From NCBI GenBank assembly GCA_023375785.1, contig SZWC01023196.1, forward strand, positions 1 to 34,890: DNA of 34,890 nucleotides, in the 5' to 3' direction. Made by a program: the position numbers and the translations under genes. Every line of letters starts with the position of its first letter. The stretch's first letter is position 1. Shown one piece after another: positions 11,749 to 22,919 of the stretch. Below the pieces are notes generated by a model. It was not told the origin of the DNA. It saw nothing but the letters and a program-made list of their open reading frames with translations, and did not search any database. This DNA comes from Penium margaritaceum. Taxonomy: Eukaryota > Streptophyta > Zygnematophyceae > Desmidiales > Peniaceae.

Positions 11749-12433
11749 CTACATTCCTCTCCATGTGTGGCTACCCCCCGTCCAACTTTGCCTTGTTTGG
11801 ACGACTATAAGCCGTGGTGAAATTTGGCTTAGCCGCATTAACATCTTGAGCACCACCATGTCGCCATCATTACTTGGCAAGTGTGTCCGTGCCCACGCAA
11901 CACGACAAGCCGCCCGAGTGTTCAGATGTACACCATCTCTCCCACATGCACCCTTATTGTTTCTAGAAATTGCATCCATGCACTTGGTAGTGGATAAGCA
12001 ATGTGCAATAGTACAATGGGTGACGAATGATGCTTCTTCATGGTTTGTCCTTACCACCCTTGCTGTGGTGAAGATTGGCAGAAGAGTGTTTGCTGTGTCA
12101 TCCTTACAATAACGGAAAAAAGTTAGGTAAGATTCAAAATTGAAGACTTCATTAGTTTTTTTATTGTTTTGTGAACCTCCCTTTCCAACGGCCTTCTGCA
12201 CCTTTTTCCTCATTTTTGTCTTTGTTACCTTCAGTGTTGAGGTCCACAAGTGTTTCTTTCTTCCCTCTATCTCTACTTCGCATGTCAATTAAATCAAGGT
12301 GTTCTAGGTTCACCTGATTCTTTACAACGATGTCTTGAGGTAATGCAATCACGACGCCATCCCTTTGTATTCCATAGTCATGAGCTTGGTTGGCCAGAAT
12401 AATCGAGTTACTCGTCAACTCACCCCGAGCCAT
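11749..12433 (-). pseudogene. Unrecognised minus-strand open frames
   Basis: On the minus strand, an ATG frame of 90 codons (12433-12161) overlaps a second frame of 179 codons (12288-11749). The first is acidic and basic in turn, ending in a Lys/Glu-rich stretch (TEGNKDKNEEKGAEGRWKG). The second starts inside it in another frame. This could be one protein with a frameshift near 12180-12200. No domain is recognised. The plus strand is also open for 115 codons at 11765-12112, so the coding strand is uncertain. Confidence 0.25.
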
Positions 12434-12886
12434 TTCATGTGGCCAAGATTAAACATTCCTATTGCCAAACAAAACAAGCACTACACCAACGCACAAAGCC
12501 ATGTTGGATTAATTATATGAAATCATTCCAAACCATTTGATAAAGAATGGGAACGTTGTAGCCACCTAATCTTGCTTTTTGAAGCAGCATAACTCGTGAC
12601 ACCAAAATTTCAAGGTTCATAAGCGGGTATTCTTTTATTTTTGCGTGTAGATTATTGGGAGTGGCTTCTCCTTGATGCGGTCCTTATTGAGAAAGGGATG
12701 GAAATGCTGCAAATTTGAAAGCCAAGCTCCTCTTGGTTAAGATTTGTTTTGCCTTGTATCCATTGTTATGTCTATTGCGCACTCTAGGATGAAGTTAGTA
12801 TGGTGCGTGTCACTATAAATCTGACTAGACAGTCGTTCCATTCGTGCCTCACGATTGCAATGCCATGGATTGGCAGCTTTTTGTTT

Positions 12887-13215
12887 GCTCTTAGACAAGC
12901 TAGGTAGGTCCTAGATAGGATGCAAATGGCTGTCTTGGAGGCTGTTGAAAGACTTCCCTAGCTAGCTTGGGATGCAAAGCCATGACTTGGGTGGTAGGGA
13001 ACTAGTTTCCATTGCAGTTACAACTAACTTGATTTTGCCAAATTCTCTCAAGTTTCTGTGTTCAAGGCACTTTATTCATGATTGCAATGGCTGTTAATGC
13101 CCCACCACCCAAGTTATGGCTCCACATCATAAGATGGCTACCATGGCAGTCTCTCACAGACTCCTAGCCAGCTATTTGCCGACTGTCTAGGACCTACCTA
13201 GCCGTGTCCAAGAGC
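12887..13215. repeat. Fold-back / MITE-like element with long inverted arms
   Basis: Two arms of about 130 bp are imperfect inverted copies, separated by a loop of about 60 bp. The outer ends match best: GCTCTTAGACAAGCTAGG at 12887 pairs with the complement of CCGTGTCCAAGAGC ending at 13215, and CTAGGTAGGTCCTAGA (about 12899-12915) with TCTAGGACCTACCTAG (about 13186-13201). Inner pairs include ACTTGGGTGGT (about 12987) with ACCACCCAAGT (about 13105). It has no open frame. Long-arm hairpins of this size fit a MITE or fold-back DNA transposon. No target-site duplication was evident. Confidence 0.8.
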
Positions 13216-15865
13216 TTACTGCTAATACGTTATGGTTAATGGCCGAAAATGCATACACTTAATAATTGATGCATCAGAAAGTGTATTTCTACATGCACAC
13301 ATTTTTAATAAATCATACATGTCAATTTATGTGAAATTAGTACAAACATACATTCATTGCCTAGGATGTTGCTGAACATGGATTTCATGTACTAAGTACT
13401 TGTTTTGTTGGATTTCAGGATTGAATGATATGTTCTATTCCAAATACACTTGTCCATTCACTTTTTCGAGGTTGAGGTGATTCAATATATATGGGGAAGT
13501 GATTTAGAGCTAGGGTTTGAGTGACAACACAGAATCGTGGGTTGTTTGGGGTTGATGTCGACATGATAACGTGTCTTACCTGCGTAGGGAGGTTAGGCAT
13601 GGCCCTACACAGCCAAAAAGAAATGCTTTAGTGATCTCGTGGAATGAGTTGATCAAATTTGTAACTTATGATGGGTAACGCCATGGGATACATACTTTTT
13701 TCTACATGGTGAGATTGGATCTCTGGGTAATGATGCTTTGACGATGACCACATCCAACGATGATCACACAAGAATTATTAGAATATCACCAGTGGAAAGT
13801 CAAATGTAACGGTGGTTTCAAATTTGTATCAAGAATTTTCAACAATAATCTTTTTAAGAATTCTAATCCTTGTTGATAAGCGTTGAGGACACACTAAGGG
13901 TTGGTTTGGATGTCACCACATGACCCTGGCCACTCAATTTTTGTGGCGACTCTATGATGTGGCGTTGTTGAGAAAAAATGCTGGTGTGGTCATTTGAGCA
14001 TACAATCTGTTCTCATCATGGTAGTTGCTTTTTTGGCTCTTCATGAATGCATATTTTCTTCCCAAGTTAGTGTATCAAGTTTTTTGTTTCATTTAGTGAA
14101 CTTGTGCTGAAATCCTTCTTTGGTTGCCGGTGAGCTTTACCAAAGTCAACGTGGTCAGAAGTAAAGCTTGTGAGAAACCTCACTCCAAAACATCTTCCGT
14201 TTGGTTGTCTAGCTAATCAAACATCTTCCATTTGGGCTCCTTCACTGTTAGTGTAGAAACATGGAGGTCGTGTTGTGCCATCTTGTTTTTCTGGTTTTTT
14301 TGTGTGTGGTTAGGACAGCCTTAGAGGTGAGGGAACCTATGATGCACCCTTGAAGTCTACCAAAGTCAATCTATGGCGAGGGCTTTCAGTCAAAGACTTT
14401 GCCTTGTGAAGCTTATGTTGCACCAAGTTTAGGTACCCACGGAACCCTTGTTGCATGGATTACGTGGGAGTTTCACCCACTAACCCTCACCCCTCAGAGT
14501 ATCTTAACCACGGGTTGTAACCATGTTGTTGGAGGTTTATTGGCAAATCTTAACCACTCAATGGTTTTTGAGTAGCAGTTGGCCGAAGGGTTTGGATAGG
14601 AGAGAGGTGTTTAGTTTCTATAATCCTTTCTCTGGTCTGTTGGTGCATTGGAAATTTATTTGTATGAGAAGAACTACAATGTGGTCGGATAGGGTGTCTG
14701 GTACTCCAACATGGGAAGCGGTTTGGACTGTTTGGGATTGTGAGACCTTGGTGGAAATGAAGTCAATTCTTGAGGATGACTTGTGGGGAGTTGAGTTAAA
14801 GGTGAATAAAGAGCATACAGGGTGTAAAATCTTCAAACATTTTATGTCATGGGTATTCATAATGTTATTGAGATGTTAGTCTTTGGAGAGCTCTTGTGGG
14901 TTTCTAACAATTTCTTCGGAAGCATTATTGATGCCTCCGAGTATGAAATTTGTTACGTGGTTGTGCAAAAAACCCTCTAGGTCTTTCAAAAAAGTTTACC
15001 TGTTTTAATAAGGCCGGTGCATAAAGAGAGGTTAAGGTCATAGGAGAACCATGGATCTCGAAGTTGCACTGTAGAATTCTCGTGCTATCTGTCTGAGTTA
15101 ATAGAACGTAGTTAATATTGTCAGATTTACGTTAGAGAAGACCTCCCCCCTGGTTTGGGTAGAGTCTGACAAGGTTCAATCCATATCCCTTGCAATTAAA
15201 TTTTCTTTTGCAGCGTAGTTAAGTGCTAGCCAAACGACCCCTAAGATGCATGCGGAACCAGTTGCCAGGCGCGGTAGCGATCGTGGAAATCCACCATCGT
15301 GTGAAGATTCCCACGCAGGCTCACTCCTGTGTTGCAAGGCACGGCCGCTAATTGCGAAGCTTACCCGATGACAATGGACGCCAGCAACCCCGCCGTCAGG
15401 ATTTAGATTATCGTCGCTACCCCTCCACTAGGAATGGACGCCGTCAGGTTGCAGGGATCGCGACCGTGCGTATTGTTTTCGTCGAAATCGATGTGAGCGC
15501 AACCACAACCTCGCCGCCTCCGCTGCATGACAAAAGCGTCCAAAGCTATGCCAGACAATTGACGTCAGGAGAAATGAGCACGCGCGTTTGTCATGATGCG
15601 CCAACAACTTCGCACGACTTCTTGTCTTTGCTGACCCAGCAATGGCGGAATTCTCAAACGACGTGGAAAGATNTCTAACATTCTAGGGTTGTGTCCTCCA
15701 CTGCGTTGCAGCAGATGGATAGCATTTGAATTCTCCAACACTGGGATCGAAGGAATCTGAAGAATTATTGCTGTGCGAGCCACTGGAACACGATCAAGTG
15801 AGGGACGAGAGCTATCGATAATGTAGTCATGGTCGCCTGTTCCACCAATGACTTCTACGTTGAAG
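13216..15865. other. No gene recognised
   Basis: I find no recognisable gene. The longest plus-strand frame (14523-14879, 118 codons) and a minus-strand frame over the same bases look like chance openings. Base composition rises in GC from about 15240 onward, toward relic C, and this GC-richer part (15240-15865) may hold the leader of that element. Base 15673 is N. Confidence 0.5.
15673..15673. other. Ambiguous base (N)
   Basis: The only non-ACGT base in the window. It indicates an unresolved position in the assembly and breaks open frames on both strands locally. Confidence 0.99.
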
Positions 15866-17265
15866 AACACCTAGTGGAAGGGTCAAAATTCATAGTTAGG
15901 AATTCTACATACAACTTGTCTTCGAGGAGCGCGGGCTTTGGGAACTTGTGACAAGAGCGACACAATTGTCGAATGCAAGCGCATCATCGACAGAAGTGAC
16001 TGCTTCAACTTCTTTCTGGCAGGAAAAGAGAGGTTTGCAAAGGACGACCGCGAGGCAATGATGTTGCTTGCGATGAACGTCCGGCCATCGCTTATGTCGT
16101 TTGTGCGGCCTTACAAGCTTGTGTGTAATGCTCGCAAGCCATTATGCGAAGTGTTTGAGGCGCGCCTTGTGGCGAAAAGCTTCATGCTCCGTAATTTCTT
16201 TTTCAAAGTGCGCATGTGTGGGATTGAGCTCATGCAAGACTACATCAACGGCATGAAGGAGTTCACGGAGCAGATTAGAGCCGTTGAGGCAAAGGTGGGG
16301 AGAGACAAGGTCGTCCTCATATTATTGGAGGGGTTGCCATAGTCATAGCAACCCCTCGTGGTGGCATTGGAGGCGCACTCTAGCAACCTCAAGCTCAAGG
16401 AGGTCACTGCCAAGCTCCTCCATGAGGAGACGCATCGGAACTTGCATAGTGAGAGCAAGAAGAATGTCACATACGAGTTTTGCACACGAGCGTACCCAAA
16501 TTTGGGTGGCAACAAGAGAATGGTCGTTGCACCACTAAGCATGGGTGCGTGAGCGAATTTCCATTTTGGCTCCATTGACCACCTCGTCTGCAATTGCACC
16601 ACGTGGCACGTAAAGTGCACAAAATGAAAGCCCTCCTCCTAGTCTTCCTCATCCTCATTGGCCATGCAGGCATTATTCGCCTCCAACAAGATTTTTGTCC
16701 TCATAGGATGTGTGAACACCAAAACCCTCAATGAGTGGTACATGGACTCGAGAGCGGGTCAGCACCCTCCTCCATATCATGAGTGGTTTGAGATAATCAA
16801 TAGAATTCTCCAAACCGATGTGATTTTGGAGAATAAAGGGGTGTTGGTCATAGTGGGAGAGGGTAGATGGTGTATTTACGTGGAGGTTGGATGGGAGGTG
16901 AGGAGTATTAAGCTCACGAACATTTTTACGTCTCCTATCTTGCAAAGTAACTAGTGTGAGTGAGTGATCTCACATGAAAGGGATGTACAGTGGAATAAAT
17001 GAGGAGGGGTGTTGCATTGAGGGGGCAGGGGTGATTGTGTTTATGACATCACACAAAGAGGAAATTCACCCCTTTCATGGTCATGTGGCACTGCCAAAAG
17101 AGTCCATTGCAACCTTGACGGAGGGTATTGGAGAGTGTGAATGGAGTGGGAACGTGTGGCTATGGTTTACACAACTTAGAGGCGCCAATCTATCCCGCAA
17201 GAAGAGAGATGGAAGGGGTGAGAGTGGCCCATCTCCTCGAGCACACTATGGACCCCTTGTGAGAA
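15866..17265 (+). pseudogene. Relic C: Ty1-copia gag, protease and pre-integrase fragment
   Basis: This is the 5' part of a copia polyprotein. Gag begins with VFEERGLWELV (about 15918-15950) and continues through CEVFEARLVAKSFMLR (about 16147-16194), DYINGMKEFTEQIRAVEAK (about 16238-16295) and LLHEETHRNLHSESKKN (about 16415-16470), all typical UBN2-type Gag. A worn zinc knuckle follows (HFGSIDHLVCNC, about 16562-16597). The aspartic protease site reads WYMDSRAGQH (about 16736-16765), where DSGA is expected, so a catalytic-loop Gly is now Arg. After a frameshift near 16940-16974 comes the pre-integrase part, HGHVALPKESIATL and WSGNVWLW (about 17076-17165). Stops include TAG at 16340 and 16346 and TGA at 16550. 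No integrase core, RT or LTR was found. It ends in a G-rich tract. Confidence 0.82.
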
Positions 17266-17345
17266 GGGAGGGAGGGTGTGTAGCCATGCAAAGACAATGA
17301 TAGCGGATGAAGGGATGGAGGGAGGGAAGGAGGGAGGCGATAAAA
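17208..17345. repeat. Purine-rich GGGAGGG tract
   Basis: Two clusters of GGAGG and GGGAGGG occur at about 17264-17278 and 17311-17341, with purine bias across the block. The second cluster has several close G runs and could form a G-quadruplex on the plus strand. It sits where relic C stops being recognisable. Confidence 0.7.
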
Positions 17346-20300
17346 CCAGAGAGAGTAAAGGCCGTTCAAGCGCCCATGGCATGGGTGGAGGCATGGTCTA
17401 GGCATCCGAGAAGGCTTGAGGGAGGGCGGCATATGGCGAATGGAGGGGAAAGCAGGAGTGTTAAAAGGTTTAGGCATGGTGGTGGTCAGGAGGTTAGGTT
17501 GATAGCTATGGAGGGATGAAGACCTATGTAGTCTACCCCCCCCCACAAACCATTGTATCTCCTCTTTTTGATGTGTGGTTGACCACTAGGGGCATTAGTT
17601 TGGGAGGTTAAGGCGTCTCCTTAGTTCACAGATGGGAACATCTAGTGTGATAAATCTTGCCTCCGGATCAAGGAAGGAGGCAATGGGTTCTCCTCATGGA
17701 CATGGAAAAAGCATTAGAGGATTCCAAAGCAGTTGGTGTTACAACAGAGGAAAGTGCCGGTGTACTCGTGAGGGAATTGGCCGTTGTAGATGAATGTAAT
17801 AACGAGGTCATTAATTACCCGTTGGACTGTGAGAGTCGGGGCAAGCTTGCTATGGAGTTCGGCTTTGGCAATGGCACATGGTACATCAAGGTGAGTAGAT
17901 TCTCTATGGCCTCTCTGCACAAAATCATCGTGTGCGTCTAAGAGGTGTCTCCCATGGCAATGCACACAGCGCTACAAAGAGAGGGAAACCTTCGTGATGA
18001 TAAGGAATTTAGGGTCCATTTGCCAGAGGGGTGGTTGTAAAGGAGATCTGGATCATGGGGCGTGGTGACCACAAAGCCTGTGAAAAATCCAAAAGTACTT
18101 CGACTACGTCTATCTGTTTCTTGTTTGAAATCGGTGTTGTCCAAAAAGTAGGCAGGGGAAGGCGATGAGATAGTGGTGGGTGAGGAGGATGGTTTGGTGA
18201 ATTATACCTTCATCTCTTCTGCGTGAAATGATGGAGGGACATCCTTGATGCAGATCTTCGATAGTCGCTCTCTAGTAGGGGACATAGACTGAGGGAAGAG
18301 TGCACATGGGATGGTTTTGGAGAGGGAAACGATGAAGAGATGTGATGAGGCATTGATGCAGAGGTGTGGGACCTTGCCTTGTTTGGCAATTACAATGCAG
18401 TACCAAGGGTAAGACCAGAGGGAAGTTAAACCTCAATTTCCTTCAAATCAAGGAAGGCCTTGCATTCCTCCTCTGAGTGGAAGGTGAGGGAGATGAAGGC
18501 GTTGCCAAGGCTAGGTGGCGTGGGGAAGCTCCAAATAGTGACAATGAGGTGGGATCCTGGCTTCTCTGACTCTAGTGCACCCTGAGGCATGGGAAAGAGT
18601 TCTAGATTTAGATTTTTGCACTCCTCTACGTACCAAAACAGATCGATTTGCGATCAAAGGTGCACATAGGGGAATGATGCAAAAAAAAGTTGATTCTTAA
18701 GGACGGTGAAGCGTCCCGTTGTTGGCACGGTAGGGATAGGAAGGTCTAGCTGGTTTTTAGTGATGATGGAGGCAAGGTTCAAGCGGTGGAGTTCAATTGT
18801 TGGGGCATCATGGACGGGTGGGGGTGGGAGTGGCGAGGTTAGTGATGGATGAGGTCTCTATGGAGGTGTCGACAGGGGTGTGGCAATAGCAAGTCATTTC
18901 GATTATGATGGGTTAGTTGACAAAAACATGCATTTTTGCTTGCATTCTCCACTCCCGTTGCTTTTGCTAGATCCACCGCCTTGGTTCTTTGCCATCACCT
19001 ACCTAAAGGAATGCAGAGTATAGTTATGTGGGAGGCATAGGGTGGTTACTAAATCTAAAGATGGGAAACTTTCGAGATTCATCCGAAAAGCTACGACGCA
19101 TTCCGTCATGTTTCAAGGCCATGAATGCAGAGTAAAGGAAATTCTTTGAATTAAAGCAAAATGAGTTCACAAATTTCACAATTGGCCACAGATTATACCG
19201 AATTTCCACATATGAACGTCTGTGCCAGACAGGATAAGTGAAGACGGAGTAAAAGGAAAACCAAAGGCGGGCGGTAGTTCAAGGGGAGAAGGGTGACAAA
19301 GAGGAGCACAAACCATGGTCGGTTAGCAACTCCAATGACATAGCAGAGAAGGTACTTGATGGAGGACATGAGATAGAATCAGTGTGAACACTGTAGAAAT
19401 ACATGGAATGTGTGTTCTATTTTATTGCAAATGGACATATTTGGTCATCTTCCCTAAGATTAGGTGCCATGCGTGTCCTACTTTAAAGGGCGTGGGACAT
19501 GACTGTGATTTTCACATATCTTGCCTCAGATTGGAATCCACAGATCCTAGATGTTTACAAGGATCTCTGACCAAGGGGGTATTGAGCATGTGATCATGGA
19601 CCAATCATAGAAAGGGTCTGTGACATTAGGTGGGATGATTCTATTCCTAAGGTGAAGGCGACACGCACATGCTATTTCATTGGACTAGCCGGTGGTAAAC
19701 TCGGTGGAGACCATATGTGTGGTGTTTCCATGCTTGGTGGAACAGGCGTTGGCAATCAATATTAGTCCAAGGTATGGGGCATATTGGTGTGATGTCAATG
19801 CGTTGGAAGGAGATTGCCTAAGGGGCGAAAGAGGGAAGTTTGGTTTGTATTCTCCCTCATCCAATTCAAGACATAGGATTGTGAGTGGTTGTGCATTTGA
19901 TTCATGTGGAAGATGAACAAACCATGTGCTATATGTTGTAAAGAAGTCTGCTATGGAGGAAGATGATGAGAGCAGTGTTGTTCCCCAACATTCATAAGTC
20001 CATTAATGACTGCAGGTAGTATGTTTGATTTGCGTATGGAGAAGCATTTGTGAAATTCTAACATAGTAGAGGGAAAAAAAACACCGCTATTTAGGGGCAA
20101 AAGGATGTCGAGCATGGCTAGTGTGAGAAGAAACTTGTGTGTAATACAACTGACAAAAGGTCTTCCATTGTTTCAAGTGATTTGGTATTCAAATGCGAGT
20201 CTTTTACGGAAGAGGAGTTTTGGGAAAAGGGGGCATCTTTGATAGGATGGAAAGTTTTGTGAAAGGATGTTATGTACATTTTATATCGATAGTTGAGTAT

Positions 20301-21012
20301 CATGCGTGGGGTAATGCAAGGATGTGAGGATAGTGCGAGTTGGGAGTTTTTGTAAGGGAAGGAGAGAGACAGTTGGCCTAAGAAGTTCCATGAGCGTGTA
20401 GCACCAAAGACACATCTCGGTATCCATTGAGCATGAAGGGGTGTGAGTTTGATATCTTGGTCACGGAGGCTAGGACTGCCAATGTATTTTAAGTAGTGAG
20501 CATTGACATACTGAAAAAACATAAGTGGAGTATGTCATCAGCCACTTATGCACAGGCTGCAACATTGTGTACGATCTTGCGTATGTGTTGAAAGTGTTCA
20601 AGTGGAGCATGAAGAATAATGGCGTGATAGAAAATGGATGAGAGGAGGCAAGGATGCTTTAAGAAAACCCTACAAAGTGTGGTTTCATGTGCGAACGTCA
20701 TGAATTTTGCTTTGGAGACAAACTTGTGTAATAGAGGGTCGAATGTGTACAATGGATTAGGCTTCAAGGCAAGGAAGACACCAAACACGCATTTTGGTGA
20801 TGTTCTTTAGGGGAAGGGTGTGCCGATTAGATGGGGGATATGTGAATGGGCTCAAGTAGGCTAGGGAGATGTCGCATCCTGATGGTACCATGTCTCCAAC
20901 TACAGCCCTCCAAAGAGCCAAAGATTCTCAAGTTGGACATAGAAAGAAAATTGTTGAACTTATCACATCATTCAAAGGGCAGTCAAGTGCTAATGAAAGC
21001 TGTAGGCCAAAA
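17346..21012. other. No gene recognised; strand-skewed DNA
   Basis: The plus strand is purine-rich over much of 17300-19300. No known family is recognised. Open frames of 60-134 codons exist on both strands, the longest at 20522-20118 (minus, 134 codons) and 20788-20546 (minus, 80 codons), which are near-adjacent and could be parts of one decayed minus-strand gene. A run of ten C lies at about 17537-17546. Confidence 0.4.
18425..18810 (-). pseudogene. Unrecognised minus-strand coding-like stretch
   Basis: On the minus strand from about 18810 to 18425, one frame stays open for about 125 codons except for two or three single stops. It includes GRFTVLKNQLFFASFPYVHL and AFISLTFHSEEECKAFLDLK, which look protein-like. 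I do not recognise a domain. It could be a decayed host gene exon or a TE-borne fragment. The purine bias of the plus strand also reduces stops on the minus strand, so chance is possible. Confidence 0.25.
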
Positions 21013-21056
21013 GGTTGCAAAAGGAGGTTGAACGCGTTCAACCTCCTTTCGCAACC
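21013..21056. repeat. 44-bp near-perfect palindrome
   Basis: The arms GGTTGC...AAGGAGGTTGAACG and CGTTCAACCTCCTT...GCAACC are reverse complements. The inner 30 bp (21020-21049, centred on CGCG) are perfect, one mismatched pair follows (21019/21050), and six more pairs match. There is no spacer, so it can extrude as a cruciform or form a long RNA hairpin. It has no poly-T tail that would suggest a Pol III stop. Its origin is unknown. Confidence 0.95.
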
Positions 21057-22071
21057 AATCACATAGTTGTCGCATCGTGCGCAGCTGAGTGCTAATGGAG
21101 GCTATGGAGGGAAGCTTTACATGACACCAAAAATGATCTACCATAGCCCATTAGATGTTTGGTCATTTTTCTCTAAGTTTAAGAAGCTATCCAGCAGCTT
21201 CGGCTTACTCTTGAAAGTCAAAGGATGCCTTCCTCCAAGGCTCAAACTCGATGTTGGGACCACGGTGAGTTTCTCAAAATTCCAGACAGAGACCCTTTTG
21301 TTTGAGCAATGAAGTTTGTAACACACTCAAAAAGCTACCTAAGGAGATGTGTGATGGCTTGTTGAGTGCCTTAGGGGTTGTAATACAATCCCACATGATT
21401 GAAGCATCAATAGAGAGCTGTGAAACATGTGGCATTCCTGCAAGGCAAGACTTTTGGTGAACTTGTGATGGATTCCTAGCAAAATCCTTGGTTACATAGT
21501 AAACCTTGTGCTGGTGTCATAAGAGACAAGAACCTTGCATGTGGCGCACTATGATACACGAGGAAACTTAGAAATGCACAAGAAAAATAGTAAAACTTGT
21601 CTTGGTGTGCCGTTCTCACTACCACGCTGAGTTTGAGCTAATTTGCACTCTTGGCAATGCCTTGTGTGTCGTACTACCCACCCACAACACTCATATGGTG
21701 GTAGTGACCACCTAAGGCTGACTCACATGCACAAAAAAACAGAAAGAACATGGTAAACTTGTTACAATTCTTGAACTACACACACGCAATTTCTCCAGCC
21801 CATGTAACATGAGAACCCTAAAACGCGTCTCGATGAGCATAGGAATATGGCTTGGCCACTAAATGCATTGGCAAGAGAGAACCATAGAATTACCATAGAC
21901 TATTGGGACTTACTAGTGAAAAACTCCGCGTCACTCTTAATTTTCAAAATTGCGCATGCAATGGTCCATGTGCCACACCTCACATGCCCACACGCCTCAT
22001 ATTGCTGGTTTGAACCTTGCACACTCACCAAGCAAAAAGGTTCACACCTTCACTTGTGATCAAACCGCTTG
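21057..22071. other. No gene recognised; left flank of element D
   Basis: Short open frames only. The sequence ends at the CCTCA target site where element D inserted. I see no TE domains and no gene whose interruption could be inferred. Confidence 0.5.
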
Positions 22072-22076
22072 CCTCA
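22072..22076. repeat. Target-site duplication of element D, left copy
   Basis: CCTCA lies directly before the TGTTAG start of the 5' LTR and matches CCTCA at 31468-31472, directly after the 3' LTR. Five bases is the usual length for copia integration. Confidence 0.92.
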
Positions 22077-22563
22077 TGTTAGAGGTTGTCAGTTACTACA
22101 CTGGTTTACCGGTCCACTGGAGTGAAGTCGGCGGAGAAATCACAGGACCATACAAAAAGATACGGAGATTACCGTACAAACCCGGGAATGAAACAGTGGG
22201 CAATTTACTTCTGTACAGGCCCAATAACTTCTGGAATTCTGGCTCTTGGGGTGTAAGGAGCCTAATGTAAATAGTGTGCATGCATACGCTACAAGGGAGC
22301 GCATGCCACTTTCCTACTCCTAGGGAGGGAGGAACTCTGTACTGCATAGTGATGCACAGGCATGCTGGTCTGGCAGTCCCAGCTCTGTCACAACGCACGG
22401 CTTCCAATGTTCAAGGAAGCAAACTACTGCATCGTCCTCAACATGCCCATGGCATGGGAGCTACCATATCATCAGCAGCATGGAGCATTGAAGAACGAGT
22501 TTCAGGACGAGGGAGATCGACGATCCTCATCTGACCATTTGGCAACATCAACGGCTGATGAGA

Positions 22564-22640
22564 GAAGCTTCTAAAGGAAGAAAACCTATGGAGAACATTC
22601 TCCAATAAGCCAGAGGAAGCTTCCTCAGGGAGGAAGCTTC
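22564..22640 (+). promoter_or_regulatory. Cluster of four GAAnnTTC palindromes in U3 (HSE-like)
   Basis: GAAGCTTC occurs at 22564-22571, 22616-22623 and 22633-22640, and GAACATTC at 22593-22600. GAAnnTTC is the core two-unit module of heat-shock elements bound by HSF proteins. The cluster lies about 75-150 bp upstream of the TATA box, where an enhancer would act. All four recur unchanged in the 3' LTR. The third unit of a full plant HSE is imperfect in each case. Confidence 0.6.
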
Positions 22641-22713
22641 TCCATTTCCCAAGAGGAAAAAAGGACGATTCCTATGGAGGTGGCTTGCCCTACAAGCAAG
22701 CCTCGGGCCACTT

Positions 22714-22720
22714 TATATAA
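22714..22720 (+). promoter_or_regulatory. TATA box of the 5' LTR
   Basis: TATATAA in the context CTTTATATAAG, conserved in the 3' LTR at 30909-30915. Transcription would be expected to start about 25-35 bp downstream, defining the U3/R border. Confidence 0.75.
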
Positions 22721-22901
22721 GACCATGGCCAAGAAACTCTCAAGAACAAGAAATCTATGACTCCACAGCAGAGCACCACCTCAACCTTAGTCTCAAGGCG
22801 TCTCCGTTCAGCGCCTTGACATCCGTTGTGCAACAAGGCCTGGAGTTCCGTCCAAGACGTTTGCTGGAGAGCCCTCTAAAGACTGAAAACCCCTAGAAAG
22901 C

Positions 22902-22919
22902 CTGGCACGTTTGTGCCAG
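22902..22919 (+). other. Conserved hairpin in the LTR leader
   Basis: CTGGCAC and GTGCCAG pair around a four-base loop. The 3' LTR copy (31097-31114) is an even better palindrome with eight-base arms. It would lie in the 5' leader of the RNA, where dimerisation or packaging signals are often found. That role is inference only. Confidence 0.45.

Larger units (their letters stand above)
9319..12886. other. No gene recognised; weak coding-like stretches
   Basis: I identify no known gene here. Two stretches are less random than the rest. On the plus strand, 10106-10495 reads as one frame with only three stops (TAG, TGA, TAG) in about 130 codons. On the minus strand, 12433-11749 carries two overlapping open frames. 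Neither resembles a family I know. The 15-mer ACTTTGTGCACGGTT occurs near both 9309 and 10259, which may be chance or a relic duplication. Confidence 0.4.

Noticed and set aside
12823..12834. CTAGACAGTCG outside the fold-back element, resembling part of its right arm
   Set aside because: One short match out of register with the arms. Not enough to extend the element.
14523..14879. 118-codon plus frame
   Set aside because: Trp- and Cys-rich with no recognisable domain, overlapped by an 80-codon minus frame. Likely chance.
17190..17546. 118-codon minus-strand frame rich in Pro and Ser
   Set aside because: Its composition follows the GGGAGG tract on the opposite strand. Low-complexity artefact.
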